The translations under genes and the position numbers were made by a program. Shown here one piece after another: positions 56,733 to 64,000 of a DNA stretch of 64,000 bases. Within the stretch, counting starts at the first letter, position 1; every line of letters begins with the position of its first letter. Below the pieces are notes generated by a model. The model saw only the letters and a program-made list of their open reading frames with translations. It was not told where the DNA came from and did not search any database. Source of the stretch: CAYLLS01 sp964385015 (GTDB lineage Bacteria > Myxococcota > UBA727 > JABDBI01); assembly GCA_964385015.1 (NCBI GenBank), contig CAYLLS010000001.1, positions 310,001 through 374,000 of the forward strand. Direction: 5' to 3'.

Positions 56733-58027
56733 ATTTTTGATCGACATTTATTCTGCTTATAGTGTTTTTGCAAATAATTAGCTAATACTTGCCATTTATA
56801 TACTAAATATAAAGACTTTTTATTAAATAAAATATAAATCATATATAACAACAAAGCTTCTACAAACCAATCTTTATTGATAATTTTCTTTGCTAAATAT
56901 ATATTAATCGATTTTTGAGACATTACAGTTACTACATTTAATAATAAAGAAATTTTATATTGTTCACGTTTAGAAATATTTATTTTCTTTGATAAAATTT
57001 CACAAAAATTATCAATAATATGCCTATTATTATTCATTCCTTTTTTGATAACATCTAAATAAACAAATATCATAGAAGATAAAATAACAGATGAAGAAAT
57101 ATAACAACCTTTTAAAATAATTTTATCTAAAATACTTAATATTATTTTCATGGTTTCTTTATATGATAAATATATTTCTTTATTTATAAACAAATATTTT
57201 TTTTCAATTAATGCATAATTATATACATGAAAATCAAAGATATTAGATAATAAAAAGAATGACGCTCCACATGTATGACACAAGATAAAAAAAATTAATT
57301 TAATATATCCAGAAATTATAATGCTAATAATTTCATTTTGTATTTTTATACTAGAACAATAACGCAAATAATGCATATTAAATCTTACAATTCTTAAAAT
57401 CGTTATATCTAATAAATAATTAAGCTTTGATACAATACTAATATATTTGAATATTAATATTGGATACTTTTTAAAAATAATATTTGGATCCTTGATAGTT
57501 CTAATAATTTTCTTATCTAAATCACATTTAGCTCCTACTAAATCATATAATGTATTATTAATAGGATTAAAAAATAATCCATTTATAGTAAAAATTTTTT
57601 CTTCTACAACATCTTTCATTAAAAATATAACACTATTATAATTCTTATTACATTTGCATGATATTTTATATTTATCAAAAAATAATATTTTAACTAATAT
57701 ACAACTATTAATATAAAAAAAATAAACATTTTTTTTTAACATAAAAACGTCTTTACAAAGATATTGAATAAAATCTGATTGAGCATTGGTAACAATTTTA
57801 ATTTTATTAACTAATTTACCAAATATCAATTTTCTTATACAACTACCATACAAATATCCATAATATCCTCTAATATTAAGTTGTTGAATAATCCATATTA
57901 TATCTAAACTAATATTACTAATAAGTAATTTTATTTCATTATATGAACCACATAATTGATGTGTATATAAATGAATATTCTTTTTTTTAACTTTATCTAA
58001 TTTTAATGAAGCAAAACTCCAAAACAT
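56723..58027 (-). CDS. Poly(A) polymerase / tRNA nucleotidyltransferase-like protein with lost catalytic residues
   Basis: A 434-residue protein that aligns with the class II nucleotidyltransferase domain: YLYGSCIRKLIFGK (about 59-71) corresponds to the L-V-G-G--V-R-D-L motif, IKIVTNAQSDFIQYL to DFDIVTNA-PE, EEKIFTINGLFFNPINNTLYDLVGAKCDLDKKIIRTIKDP to RRDFTINAL and the G--DL--k-iR-i--P region. The two catalytic aspartates of DxD are replaced (Lys75, Lys77), and the RRDF and EDPLR motifs are altered. The long uninterrupted frame in 75% AT DNA suggests that the protein is still made. Homology is inferred from aligned motifs; function may be non-catalytic RNA binding. Confidence 0.62.
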   Translation of the reverse strand: MFWSFASLKLDKVKKKNIHLYTHQLCGSYNEIKLLISNISLDIIWIIQQLNIRGYYGYLYGSCIRKLIFGKLVNKIKIVTNAQSDFIQYLCKDVFMLKKNVYFFYINSCILVKILFFDKYKISCKCNKNYNSVIFLMKDVVEEKIFTINGLFFNPINNTLYDLVGAKCDLDKKIIRTIKDPNIIFKKYPILIFKYISIVSKLNYLLDITILRIVRFNMHYLRYCSSIKIQNEIISIIISGYIKLIFFILCHTCGASFFLLSNIFDFHVYNYALIEKKYLFINKEIYLSYKETMKIILSILDKIILKGCYISSSVILSSMIFVYLDVIKKGMNNNRHIIDNFCEILSKKINISKREQYKISLLLNVVTVMSQKSINIYLAKKIINKDWFVEALLLYMIYILFNKKSLYLVYKWQVLANYLQKHYKQNKCRSKIYI

Positions 58028-58051
58028 TACTGTTCCTTTATTAAAATGAAA

Positions 58052-59179
58052 TTATATGCGGCTATCTAATGATTTATAAATTCTATTATTTAAACCCTCA
58101 TATAACGATTCTGGTCTAATTATACGATTATTATTAATCTGTTCAATATAATGAGATATCCAACCTATTATTCTAGCCATAGCAAAAATAATCGTAAAAA
58201 CTTCATGATCTATGCCCATATAATAATAAGTAGAAGCAGAATAAAAATCAACATTAGGATATAAACCTTTTTTTGCTTTCATTAAAACTTCTATTTTTTC
58301 ACTTATATCAAACCATTTGCTATTACATGTTCTTTCGCCAAATATTTTAGATAACCTTTTTAAATATATAGCTCTAGGATCAATAGTTTTATAAATTCTA
58401 TGACCAAAACCCATGATTTTTTCTTTATTTAATAACTTATCATTTAACCAATCATTCACATTATCTATAGATTTAATTTCTAACAACATTTGCATAACAG
58501 CAGTATTAGCTCCACCATGTAATTGTCCACTTAATGCTCCAATAGCTGCAACAATAGCAGAAATTAAATCTGATAGAGTAGAAGCTACAACTCTACAAGT
58601 AAATGTACTTGCATTAAACCCATGATCTGCATGTAAAACCAAAGCAGTATTTAATGTTTCTATAGAAAATTTATCAGGCATAATACCTTGAGATGTATAT
58701 AAAAAATTTTCTACATGACATAATTCAAAATTATTAGGAATAAAATCTAATCCTTTTTTAGCTCGACAAATAGACGCAGTAATTGTAGCTATACGTGAAA
58801 TTAAACATATACTTGAATTCATTAAATCAGTTTTATCTTTATATGCTATATTATTCAAATTTAACATTGATACTGCAGACATTAACACTGACATAGGAGA
58901 ATTCACTTGTGATTTTTTTCTAATAAAATTTAATATCTCTTTAGAAACCTCTCTATATGATTTAAATTGCTCTGTAATCCCATTTAACTCATTACAATTA
59001 GGCAACTTTCCATATAAAAATAAATAACATATTTCTTCATAAGAACAAGAAATAAGTTCACTGATAGAATATCCACAATATATAAGTTTGCCACTTTCAC
59101 CATTTACATCAGATAAACAAGTTGAACCCGCAATAACACCTTGTAATCCTTTGATAATTCTTTTATCATCTTTTTTCAT
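58052..59179 (-). CDS. gltA: Citrate synthase (short type II / methylcitrate-synthase-like form)
   Basis: Condenses acetyl-CoA with oxaloacetate. Catalytic histidines are in GQLHGGANTAVMQML and MGFGHRIYKTIDPRA, and the aspartate in YPNVDFYSASTYYYMGI. The N-terminus GLQGVIAGSTCLSDVNGESGKLIYCGYSI and length (375) fit the short, non-allosteric subgroup that also includes 2-methylcitrate synthases. Propionyl-CoA use is therefore an open alternative that would fit the mmsA and mce genes. Confidence 0.9.
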   Translation of the reverse strand: MKKDDKRIIKGLQGVIAGSTCLSDVNGESGKLIYCGYSISELISCSYEEICYLFLYGKLPNCNELNGITEQFKSYREVSKEILNFIRKKSQVNSPMSVLMSAVSMLNLNNIAYKDKTDLMNSSICLISRIATITASICRAKKGLDFIPNNFELCHVENFLYTSQGIMPDKFSIETLNTALVLHADHGFNASTFTCRVVASTLSDLISAIVAAIGALSGQLHGGANTAVMQMLLEIKSIDNVNDWLNDKLLNKEKIMGFGHRIYKTIDPRAIYLKRLSKIFGERTCNSKWFDISEKIEVLMKAKKGLYPNVDFYSASTYYYMGIDHEVFTIIFAMARIIGWISHYIEQINNNRIIRPESLYEGLNNRIYKSLDSRI

Positions 59180-59342
59180 TATATTTCTCCATACTTTATA
59201 TTACATATGCATGTATAATAATTAATAATATTATTATTATTTATTAATATTATATATATTATTTATATATTTTTTGATATTATATAACATATTTAATAAA
59301 TAACATATGTTAAATTAATTAAAATTATAGGATATATGAAAA

Positions 59343-59564
59343 ATGCACGATATTAAAAAAAATTTTTCAGATTATTATAAACAAAATAAAGAAAACGTAA
59401 ATTATAAAAACATTGATACATTATCAAATTTTATTAGCCCAGAAGGCAAAATTTTGCCTGCAAGAAGAACTGGTCTAAGTTCTAAAAATCAAAGAAAAGT
59501 AACAAAAGCTATTAAGAGAGCTAGATTAATAGGATTACTACCATTCAAAAATTTAGATATATAA
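59343..59564 (+). CDS. rpsR: 30S ribosomal protein S18
   Basis: A 73-residue basic protein. The block GKILPARRTGLSSKNQRKVTKAIKRARLIGLLPF is the S18 signature. The usual neighbours rpsF and rplI are absent, so the S6-S18-L9 operon has been broken up. Confidence 0.92.
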   Translation: MHDIKKNFSDYYKQNKENVNYKNIDTLSNFISPEGKILPARRTGLSSKNQRKVTKAIKRARLIGLLPFKNLDI

Positions 59565-59592
59565 ATATAACAATACAAATTGTATATTAATC

Positions 59593-60780
59593 TTACATAT
59601 TTTTAAATATATACCAAAATTTTATAAGTTGTTTATAAACTTTTTTTATATGTATTCCAGAGTGCTTAACAATAATATTTAAATCATAATAATTAGGCTC
59701 TAGTTTTATAATATTATTACTAAAATACCATTCTGTTATTCTACATGGCATTATGATTTTATTATATTGATATGGTATAGTAATATGTTTTTTATATATT
59801 TTTTCTTCTTCAACAACATAATAATATATTGATTCTATTTCTGTAAAAAAAAATAAAATTTTTATAATCTTAAAAAAATAAAAATTTGATACATAAACAT
59901 TAAGCAACAATTTTTCACCATTAATATAAAATATATAATAATAAAAAATTTTAATACCACCCATTCGTTTTATTAAATATAATAATTTTTTATCTATATA
60001 AACTTTACTTATAATAATCTCTATTTTTAATAATTTTTCTATATTTAATATACCTGTATTCTTAGTGAATACATTTCTAATAATATCATCAGCAACATAT
60101 ACAATAGATATACATTTTAAATAAGAATCTTTTTTTTCTCCTAAAGCAACCATACGCACTACTCCTTGGCCTCTTGAACCAAAGTAACTACATACAGATA
60201 TCAATACACCTACACCAACAACATCACAACAACAATAAGACACATCATAATCTACAGTAGGAACATCCTTAACAATACTTAATATCCATACTTTTTTATA
60301 AAAATCATTATCATAACTAGTTTGTTTGATATATAAAGAAAGTGGAATTTTAGTACAACTAATTACCATAGGATTAATTTTATAAATTAAACATATAAAA
60401 TCTATCATATAATATAACATCTTAAATATCATATACTTATTGAAAAATAAAATTTTATATGTCACAGTATATAAATGTAATCTTAATACCTTCAATATAC
60501 GTATCAAAAGAGATTTATATTGAATATGGATTTTTGATAAATAAATAATATCAATTATATTATCTAATGATACATGTAATACTGAATCATCTATTGACAT
60601 TAATATATTATTCAAAATCATATTAATATTTTCATAATGACATTTATTAATATTAACAATTTTTTTCAAACTAGCATTAATAATTTCAATAGTTGCTCCT
60701 TGACTAACATCCAAATGTAACGATAAAGAACTTTTATTATCATTTAAGCCAAATTGAAAATTTTTATTAAAATATATCAT
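59593..60780 (-). CDS. Diverged LarC-like (nickel pincer cofactor) family protein
   Basis: A 395-residue protein whose order of segments matches LarC/TIGR00299 proteins: an N-terminal LHLDVSQGATIEIINASL (for H-D---G-SGDM-l-aLl), VLHVSLDNIIDIIYLSKI (for H-HEVG--D-I-DI-ga), a central glycine-containing stretch, and a C-terminal KIIMPCRITEWYFSNNIIKLEPNYYDLNIIVKHSGIHIKKVYK that mirrors v-vK-g---g---n--PEYeDC-ala--tG-pl--Vy. The expected SGDM and N-DDM-PE motifs are not conserved. LarC cyclises and nickel-loads a pyridinium cofactor for lactate racemase-type enzymes; whether this version is active is doubtful. It follows dnaJ by 15 bases. Confidence 0.6.
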   Translation of the reverse strand: MIYFNKNFQFGLNDNKSSLSLHLDVSQGATIEIINASLKKIVNINKCHYENINMILNNILMSIDDSVLHVSLDNIIDIIYLSKIHIQYKSLLIRILKVLRLHLYTVTYKILFFNKYMIFKMLYYMIDFICLIYKINPMVISCTKIPLSLYIKQTSYDNDFYKKVWILSIVKDVPTVDYDVSYCCCDVVGVGVLISVCSYFGSRGQGVVRMVALGEKKDSYLKCISIVYVADDIIRNVFTKNTGILNIEKLLKIEIIISKVYIDKKLLYLIKRMGGIKIFYYYIFYINGEKLLLNVYVSNFYFFKIIKILFFFTEIESIYYYVVEEEKIYKKHITIPYQYNKIIMPCRITEWYFSNNIIKLEPNYYDLNIIVKHSGIHIKKVYKQLIKFWYIFKNM

Positions 60781-60795
60781 GAAAATTATACAAAT

Positions 60796-61899
60796 TTATT
60801 CCAAACAACTTTTGATTTTACCATAAAACACATTATAATTAGATATATAATGATCATTAGTCACATTAGCAAAATCCTTTAATATATCCTTTTGCTTTTT
60901 AGTTAATTTTTTTGGAATTTTAATATATATTTTAACTAATTGATCACCTCTAATTTTAGTTAAACGAGATTGTAATTTAGGAATTCCTCTATTTTTCAAC
61001 CTAAACACACTGCCAGGCTGTGTATATTCTGGAATATTCATGAATACTTTCCCATCTAAAGTAGGAACTTCAATTTTAGCACCCAAAGTGGCTTGAGTAA
61101 AAGAAATATACATATCAAATAAAACATCAACACCATGTCTCTTAAAAAATGGATGTGTATCAATCATAACAGTTACATATAAATCACCTCTACTAGCATA
61201 TCCATCGCCAATTTCACCTTCACCTACAAATCGTAAATGTGTGCCATTATCTATTCCAGCAGGAATAGTAATAAGCATTTTCCTTATACTTTTAATAAAT
61301 TTTGATCCATAACAATAATTACATAACTTTTCAACAAATTTACCAGTGCCATTACAAGATCTACAAGTTTCTGACATAGCAAAAAAACCTTGAGACATTC
61401 GTATTTCACCTAAACCATTACAACGCCTACATTTATTTGGCATAGTACCTTGTTTAGCTCCAGTACCATTACAAATTTTACAGATATCATGACGATTAAA
61501 TGAAATATCTCTTTTAACACCAAACGCTGCTTCAACAAATTTTACATGAATTTTATATTGTATATCATCTCCAGTTTTAACACTTGTATTTTGAGAACCA
61601 GAACCAAAAATATCTCCAAAAATATCTCCAAAAATATCAGATATGTTAGATCCAAAACCAGGATCAGTGTTATTAAAAGCACTATGTCCAAATTGATCAT
61701 ACTGTGATCTTTTTTTTTTATCTGATAAAACAGAATAAGCTTCCGAAGCCTCCTTAAATTTATTTTCTGATACTTTATCTCCTAAATTTTTGTCAGGATG
61801 ATATTTATGAGCTAATATTCTGTAAGCTTTTTTTAAATCATTATTATTTGCATTTTTAGACACACCTAACACTTCATAATAATCTCTTTTAGTATTCAT
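60796..61899 (-). CDS. dnaJ: Chaperone protein DnaJ
   Basis: Hsp40 co-chaperone of DnaK. J domain with HPD at residues about 33-35 (YHPDKNLGDK), a G/F region containing DIFGDIFGDIFG, four CxxCxGxG-type zinc repeats (CKICNGTG, CRRCNGLG, CRSCNGTG, CNYCYGSK) and the C-terminal peptide-binding domains. Length (367) is normal. Probably controlled by RpoH, judging from family knowledge; I do not see a clear sigma-32 promoter. Confidence 0.95.
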   Translation of the reverse strand: MNTKRDYYEVLGVSKNANNNDLKKAYRILAHKYHPDKNLGDKVSENKFKEASEAYSVLSDKKKRSQYDQFGHSAFNNTDPGFGSNISDIFGDIFGDIFGSGSQNTSVKTGDDIQYKIHVKFVEAAFGVKRDISFNRHDICKICNGTGAKQGTMPNKCRRCNGLGEIRMSQGFFAMSETCRSCNGTGKFVEKLCNYCYGSKFIKSIRKMLITIPAGIDNGTHLRFVGEGEIGDGYASRGDLYVTVMIDTHPFFKRHGVDVLFDMYISFTQATLGAKIEVPTLDGKVFMNIPEYTQPGSVFRLKNRGIPKLQSRLTKIRGDQLVKIYIKIPKKLTKKQKDILKDFANVTNDHYISNYNVFYGKIKSCLE

Positions 61900-62033
61900 A
61901 ATATTTTACCAATATTTAAATTTATTAATATATTTACATTTTTGTATAACAAATATATACTATATACATAAACAAAAGTAAAAATAGTCAATTATATTTA
62001 AATATTATATTTATATAAAAAGCAAATTTTATT

Positions 62034-62435
62034 ATGACATTAAACAAATTAGACCACATAGCTATTGCAACACATAATATATACAAAAGTATAGATTTTT
62101 TTAACAAATTAGGATTCAAACACAATAAAATACATACTATACACAATCAAAAATTAAAAATAGCTACAATATATTTTAGCAATATTTATATTGAATTAAT
62201 AGAATCATTATCAAACAATAATATTATTAAAAATTTCTTAAAAAAAAAAGGCTCACCTATACATCACATAGCAATAGAAACCAATAACATAATCCAAGAC
62301 ATGCAACGTTTAAATAACCTTGGACTTATATTTCTATATGACAAACCAAACATAGGACTTAATAATACTAAAATCAACTTTATACATCCTAAAACATCAA
62401 CTAATATATTAATTGAATTAGTACAAAAACAATAA
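62034..62435 (+). CDS. mce: Methylmalonyl-CoA epimerase
   Basis: Interconverts (S)- and (R)-methylmalonyl-CoA, linking propionyl-CoA with succinyl-CoA. The vicinal-oxygen-chelate fold is marked by LDHIAIATHNIYKSIDFF, IELIES, SPIHHIAIETNNI and KINFIHPKTSTNILIELVQK; metal ligands are the His in DHIAIA, the His in HHIAIE and the C-terminal Glu. Length (133) is typical. The carboxylase and mutase partners are not in the window. Its stop TAA overlaps the yidD start by one base. Confidence 0.87.
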   Translation: MTLNKLDHIAIATHNIYKSIDFFNKLGFKHNKIHTIHNQKLKIATIYFSNIYIELIESLSNNNIIKNFLKKKGSPIHHIAIETNNIIQDMQRLNNLGLIFLYDKPNIGLNNTKINFIHPKTSTNILIELVQKQ

Positions 62436-62689
62436 TGCATAACATCATCAAAACTATCTTTTTATACATTATATACATTTATAAATATTCCATAAGTCCA
62501 TTTATACTAAATACATGTATATACCATCCAACATGTTCAACATATACATGCCACATAATTAAACAATATAATTTAATAACAGCTATATATCTATCTATAA
62601 AAAGAATTTTACAATGCATTTTTATATATCAATACCACACTAATAAAAACAAAAAAATACATAAACATAAAAATAATATTTTATCATAA
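62435..62689 (+). CDS. yidD: Membrane protein insertion efficiency factor YidD
   Basis: A small (84-residue) peripheral membrane protein that assists YidC. The pattern IYKYSISPFILNTCIYHPTCSTYTCHIIKQY matches (Y-----SP----CRF-PTCS-Y---ai). It starts on the last base of the mce stop codon, and its end overlaps the convergent modB by 6 bases. The usual neighbours rpmH, rnpA and yidC are absent. Confidence 0.88.
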   Translation: MHNIIKTIFLYIIYIYKYSISPFILNTCIYHPTCSTYTCHIIKQYNLITAIYLSIKRILQCIFIYQYHTNKNKKIHKHKNNILS

Positions 62690-63370
62690 ATGGATATGTT
62701 TTTTAAATCTTATTACTAATAACTCACTTAATACAAATAAAATGACACCAATAAATATACAACATATTATTAATCTATATACATAATAATCTTTATCTGG
62801 TTCTTGTAAAGCACTCCATAAAGCAATAGATAAAGTTTTGCTTTTGCCATATATAGATCCTGCAAATACTATAGTAGCTCCAAATTCTCCTAAACTTCTA
62901 ATAAAAGTCAAAACAGCTCCATTTAAAATACCAGACCATGATAAAGGCAAAATTATGCCAATAAAAGTTCTTATTTTACTAAATCCCAAAGTATAAGCAA
63001 CGTTCTCTAAATTAATATGAATGTTTTCCATAGATACTCTAATAGCACGCATAGCAATCGGGAAAGAAACCACACATGCAACTAATACAACACCATTAAA
63101 ACTAAAAGATAATTGCAAATTAAAACATCTTAACAAAAAAGCACCAAATATCCCATCTACTCCAAAAAAAAATAACAAAATAAAACCCGTAGCTACAGGA
63201 GGTAAAATTAATGGGATATTAATAAATGTTTCACAAATCACTTGTATTATCACATTACTTCTTGTCAATACTCTTGTCATCAACGTAGCTAACGGAATAA
63301 CAATTAAAGTAGCATAAAAAGCAATTTTTAATGATAATATAATTGTTATCAATTCTTCATACACACACAT
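62684..63370 (-). CDS. modB: Molybdate ABC transporter permease ModB
   Basis: Membrane subunit of the molybdate (or tungstate) importer. Six hydrophobic segments and the cytoplasmic EAA loop (ENVAYTLGFSKIRTFIGIILPLSWSGILNGAVLTFIRSLGEFGATIVFAGS) are typical; NIPLILPPVATGF is the ModB start of the TM2 region. It lies 10 bases after modA. The ATPase gene modC is not visible within the window; the next gene in this direction is yidD on the other strand. Confidence 0.93.
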   Translation of the reverse strand: MCVYEELITIILSLKIAFYATLIVIPLATLMTRVLTRSNVIIQVICETFINIPLILPPVATGFILLFFFGVDGIFGAFLLRCFNLQLSFSFNGVVLVACVVSFPIAMRAIRVSMENIHINLENVAYTLGFSKIRTFIGIILPLSWSGILNGAVLTFIRSLGEFGATIVFAGSIYGKSKTLSIALWSALQEPDKDYYVYRLIICCIFIGVILFVLSELLVIRFKKHIHL

Positions 63371-63380
63371 AATAAATATC

Positions 63381-64000
63381 TCATTGTAAATATTTAAAAT
63401 TATATTTTAAAAAAATTCTCTGCCCTATATTCTTAAAATAATATAAAAATCTATATACGTAAAAAAAATTAAACTTATTATAATTATCAGTACATTTGGC
63501 TAAACTATATAATATGTCAATATGCGTAAAAGTTGGAATATTAGCAATAATACTAATATATTTAGAAAAATTTATGTCAGTATAATATACAACTCCAATC
63601 GGAGCTTCATATTTTTCTATCCATAATAAAGCTAAACGAACATTTGAAGCTAAAAGTAAAAATTTTTTATATTTATTAAATAAAGAAAAATATTTCAATG
63701 CACAAAACACATATTTTCCAGCAGGAACAAAATTTGGATTAGCTATAGAAATATACAAATTATTATTATCAATAAAATCTAATATATTAGATGTTAATCT
63801 TAATGCATTAATATTTTTAATAAATACTAAAGAATTAGACAAAAAATTTAAACGTGAAGAAACAAGTATTTTTTTATGCAATGATAAATAATCCATCCAT
63901 TGTGTATTAGCTAAAATAACAATATCACAAACAGCTCCATTCTTAATTTGATGAGAAATTGTAGATGATGATGCTATATTTAAAATAATATTAAAATCAT
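63381..64000 (-). CDS. modA: Molybdate-binding periplasmic protein ModA (cut by the window edge)
   Basis: Substrate-binding protein of the molybdate importer. The first in-frame Met is at 63896, but the frame stays open to the end of the window. The translated upstream part (about 34 residues) contains ASSSTISHQIKNGAVCDIVILAN followed by QWMDYL, which matches GSSSTLARQIEQGAPADVFISA--KWMDYL of ModA. The gene is therefore truncated at its 5' end by the window, and the signal peptide is not seen. The two serines after Ala are oxyanion ligands in the family. Confidence 0.9.
   Translation of the reverse strand, partial: DFNIILNIASSSTISHQIKNGAVCDIVILANTQWMDYLSLHKKILVSSRLNFLSNSLVFIKNINALRLTSNILDFIDNNNLYISIANPNFVPAGKYVFCALKYFSLFNKYKKFLLLASNVRLALLWIEKYEAPIGVVYYTDINFSKYISIIANIPTFTHIDILYSLAKCTDNYNKFNFFYVYRFLYYFKNIGQRIFLKYNFKYLQ

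Noticed and set aside
61604..61639. Three copies of a 12-base repeat (CCAAAAATATCT) in dnaJ
   Set aside because: It encodes DIFGDIFGDIFG in the G/F region; the same kind of repeat is normal in DnaJ proteins.
1..64000. TGA recoded as tryptophan
   Set aside because: TGA ends several genes in this window (for example the aminotransferase and BMC-H genes), RF2 is intact, and tryptophans are encoded by TGG where checked.
1..64000. CRISPR arrays, insertion sequences or prophage
   Set aside because: No spaced direct repeats, transposase, integrase or phage structural gene was found.

Overview
The window looks like part of the chromosome of a Gram-negative, proteobacteria-like bacterium with a shrunken, very AT-rich genome, most likely an obligate symbiont living inside a host cell. 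By eye, G+C is about one quarter. Genes are packed on both strands, several convergent pairs overlap at their ends, and I see no transposase, integrase, phage gene, rRNA or CRISPR array. An outer-membrane lifestyle is supported by lnt (lipoprotein maturation), and an rpoH-type sigma factor with an intact RpoH box is present. The form of that sigma factor and of the membrane TPR protein recalls deltaproteobacterial homologues, but this is from memory and needs a tree. Carriers resembling nucleotide-transporter-like MFS proteins and organophosphate:phosphate antiporters fit a cell bathed in host cytosol.

Layout. 0-7.2 kb: greA, then a tight five-gene operon for reductive pyrimidine (or hydantoin-type) breakdown: CoA-dependent methylmalonate/malonate-semialdehyde dehydrogenase, beta-ureidopropionase-like amidohydrolase, dihydropyrimidinase, class III aminotransferase and an NCS1 permease. 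7.2-12.3 kb: a stand-alone 5'-3' exonuclease, a pseudouridine synthase, an NTT-like carrier and aspS. 12.3-17.2 kb: a molybdenum-cofactor operon (moaA, moaC, a MobA-MoaD fusion, a MoaE-MoeB fusion, moeA). 17.3-25.2 kb: secG, pgk, gapA, hutH, infA, rng, rsmE. 26-29.9 kb: two sodium-coupled transporters and rpoH. 29.9-34.7 kb: serS, a deoxynucleoside kinase and a minimal bacterial microcompartment (BMC) operon with a CoA-acylating aldehyde dehydrogenase plus one pentamer, one hexamer and one tandem-domain shell protein. 34.8-38.4 kb: split glycine decarboxylase gcvPA/gcvPB, divergent from the BMC operon, then a Yip1-like protein. 38.7-49.7 kb: fmt, dnaB, rpsA, lipB, rsmH, pncC, holA, prfB, lnt. 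49.7-62.4 kb: a short-chain fatty acid carrier, a TPR membrane protein, coaD, rsmD, rpmF, yebC, three tRNAs, an SCP2-like protein, ybeY, an OPA carrier, a degenerate poly(A)-polymerase-like protein, gltA, rpsR, a degenerate LarC-like protein, dnaJ and methylmalonyl-CoA epimerase. The end has yidD, modB and a partial modA (molybdate import).

How it may work together. The metabolic genes that survived reduction centre on nitrogenous and nucleic-acid substrates: pyrimidine catabolism ending in acetyl-CoA or propionyl-CoA, methylmalonyl-CoA epimerase downstream of propionyl-CoA, histidine and glycine breakdown, a deoxynucleoside kinase, and lower glycolysis genes that could take triose phosphate. 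The microcompartment aldehyde dehydrogenase could handle acetaldehyde (for example from deoxyribose phosphate) or the semialdehydes of the pyrimidine pathway. AtoE could export or import short-chain acids. Molybdate uptake plus cofactor synthesis imply at least one molybdoenzyme elsewhere in the genome. A minimal microcompartment kept in a shrunken symbiont genome next to a pyrimidine pathway is the most striking feature. The functional link between the two is inference.
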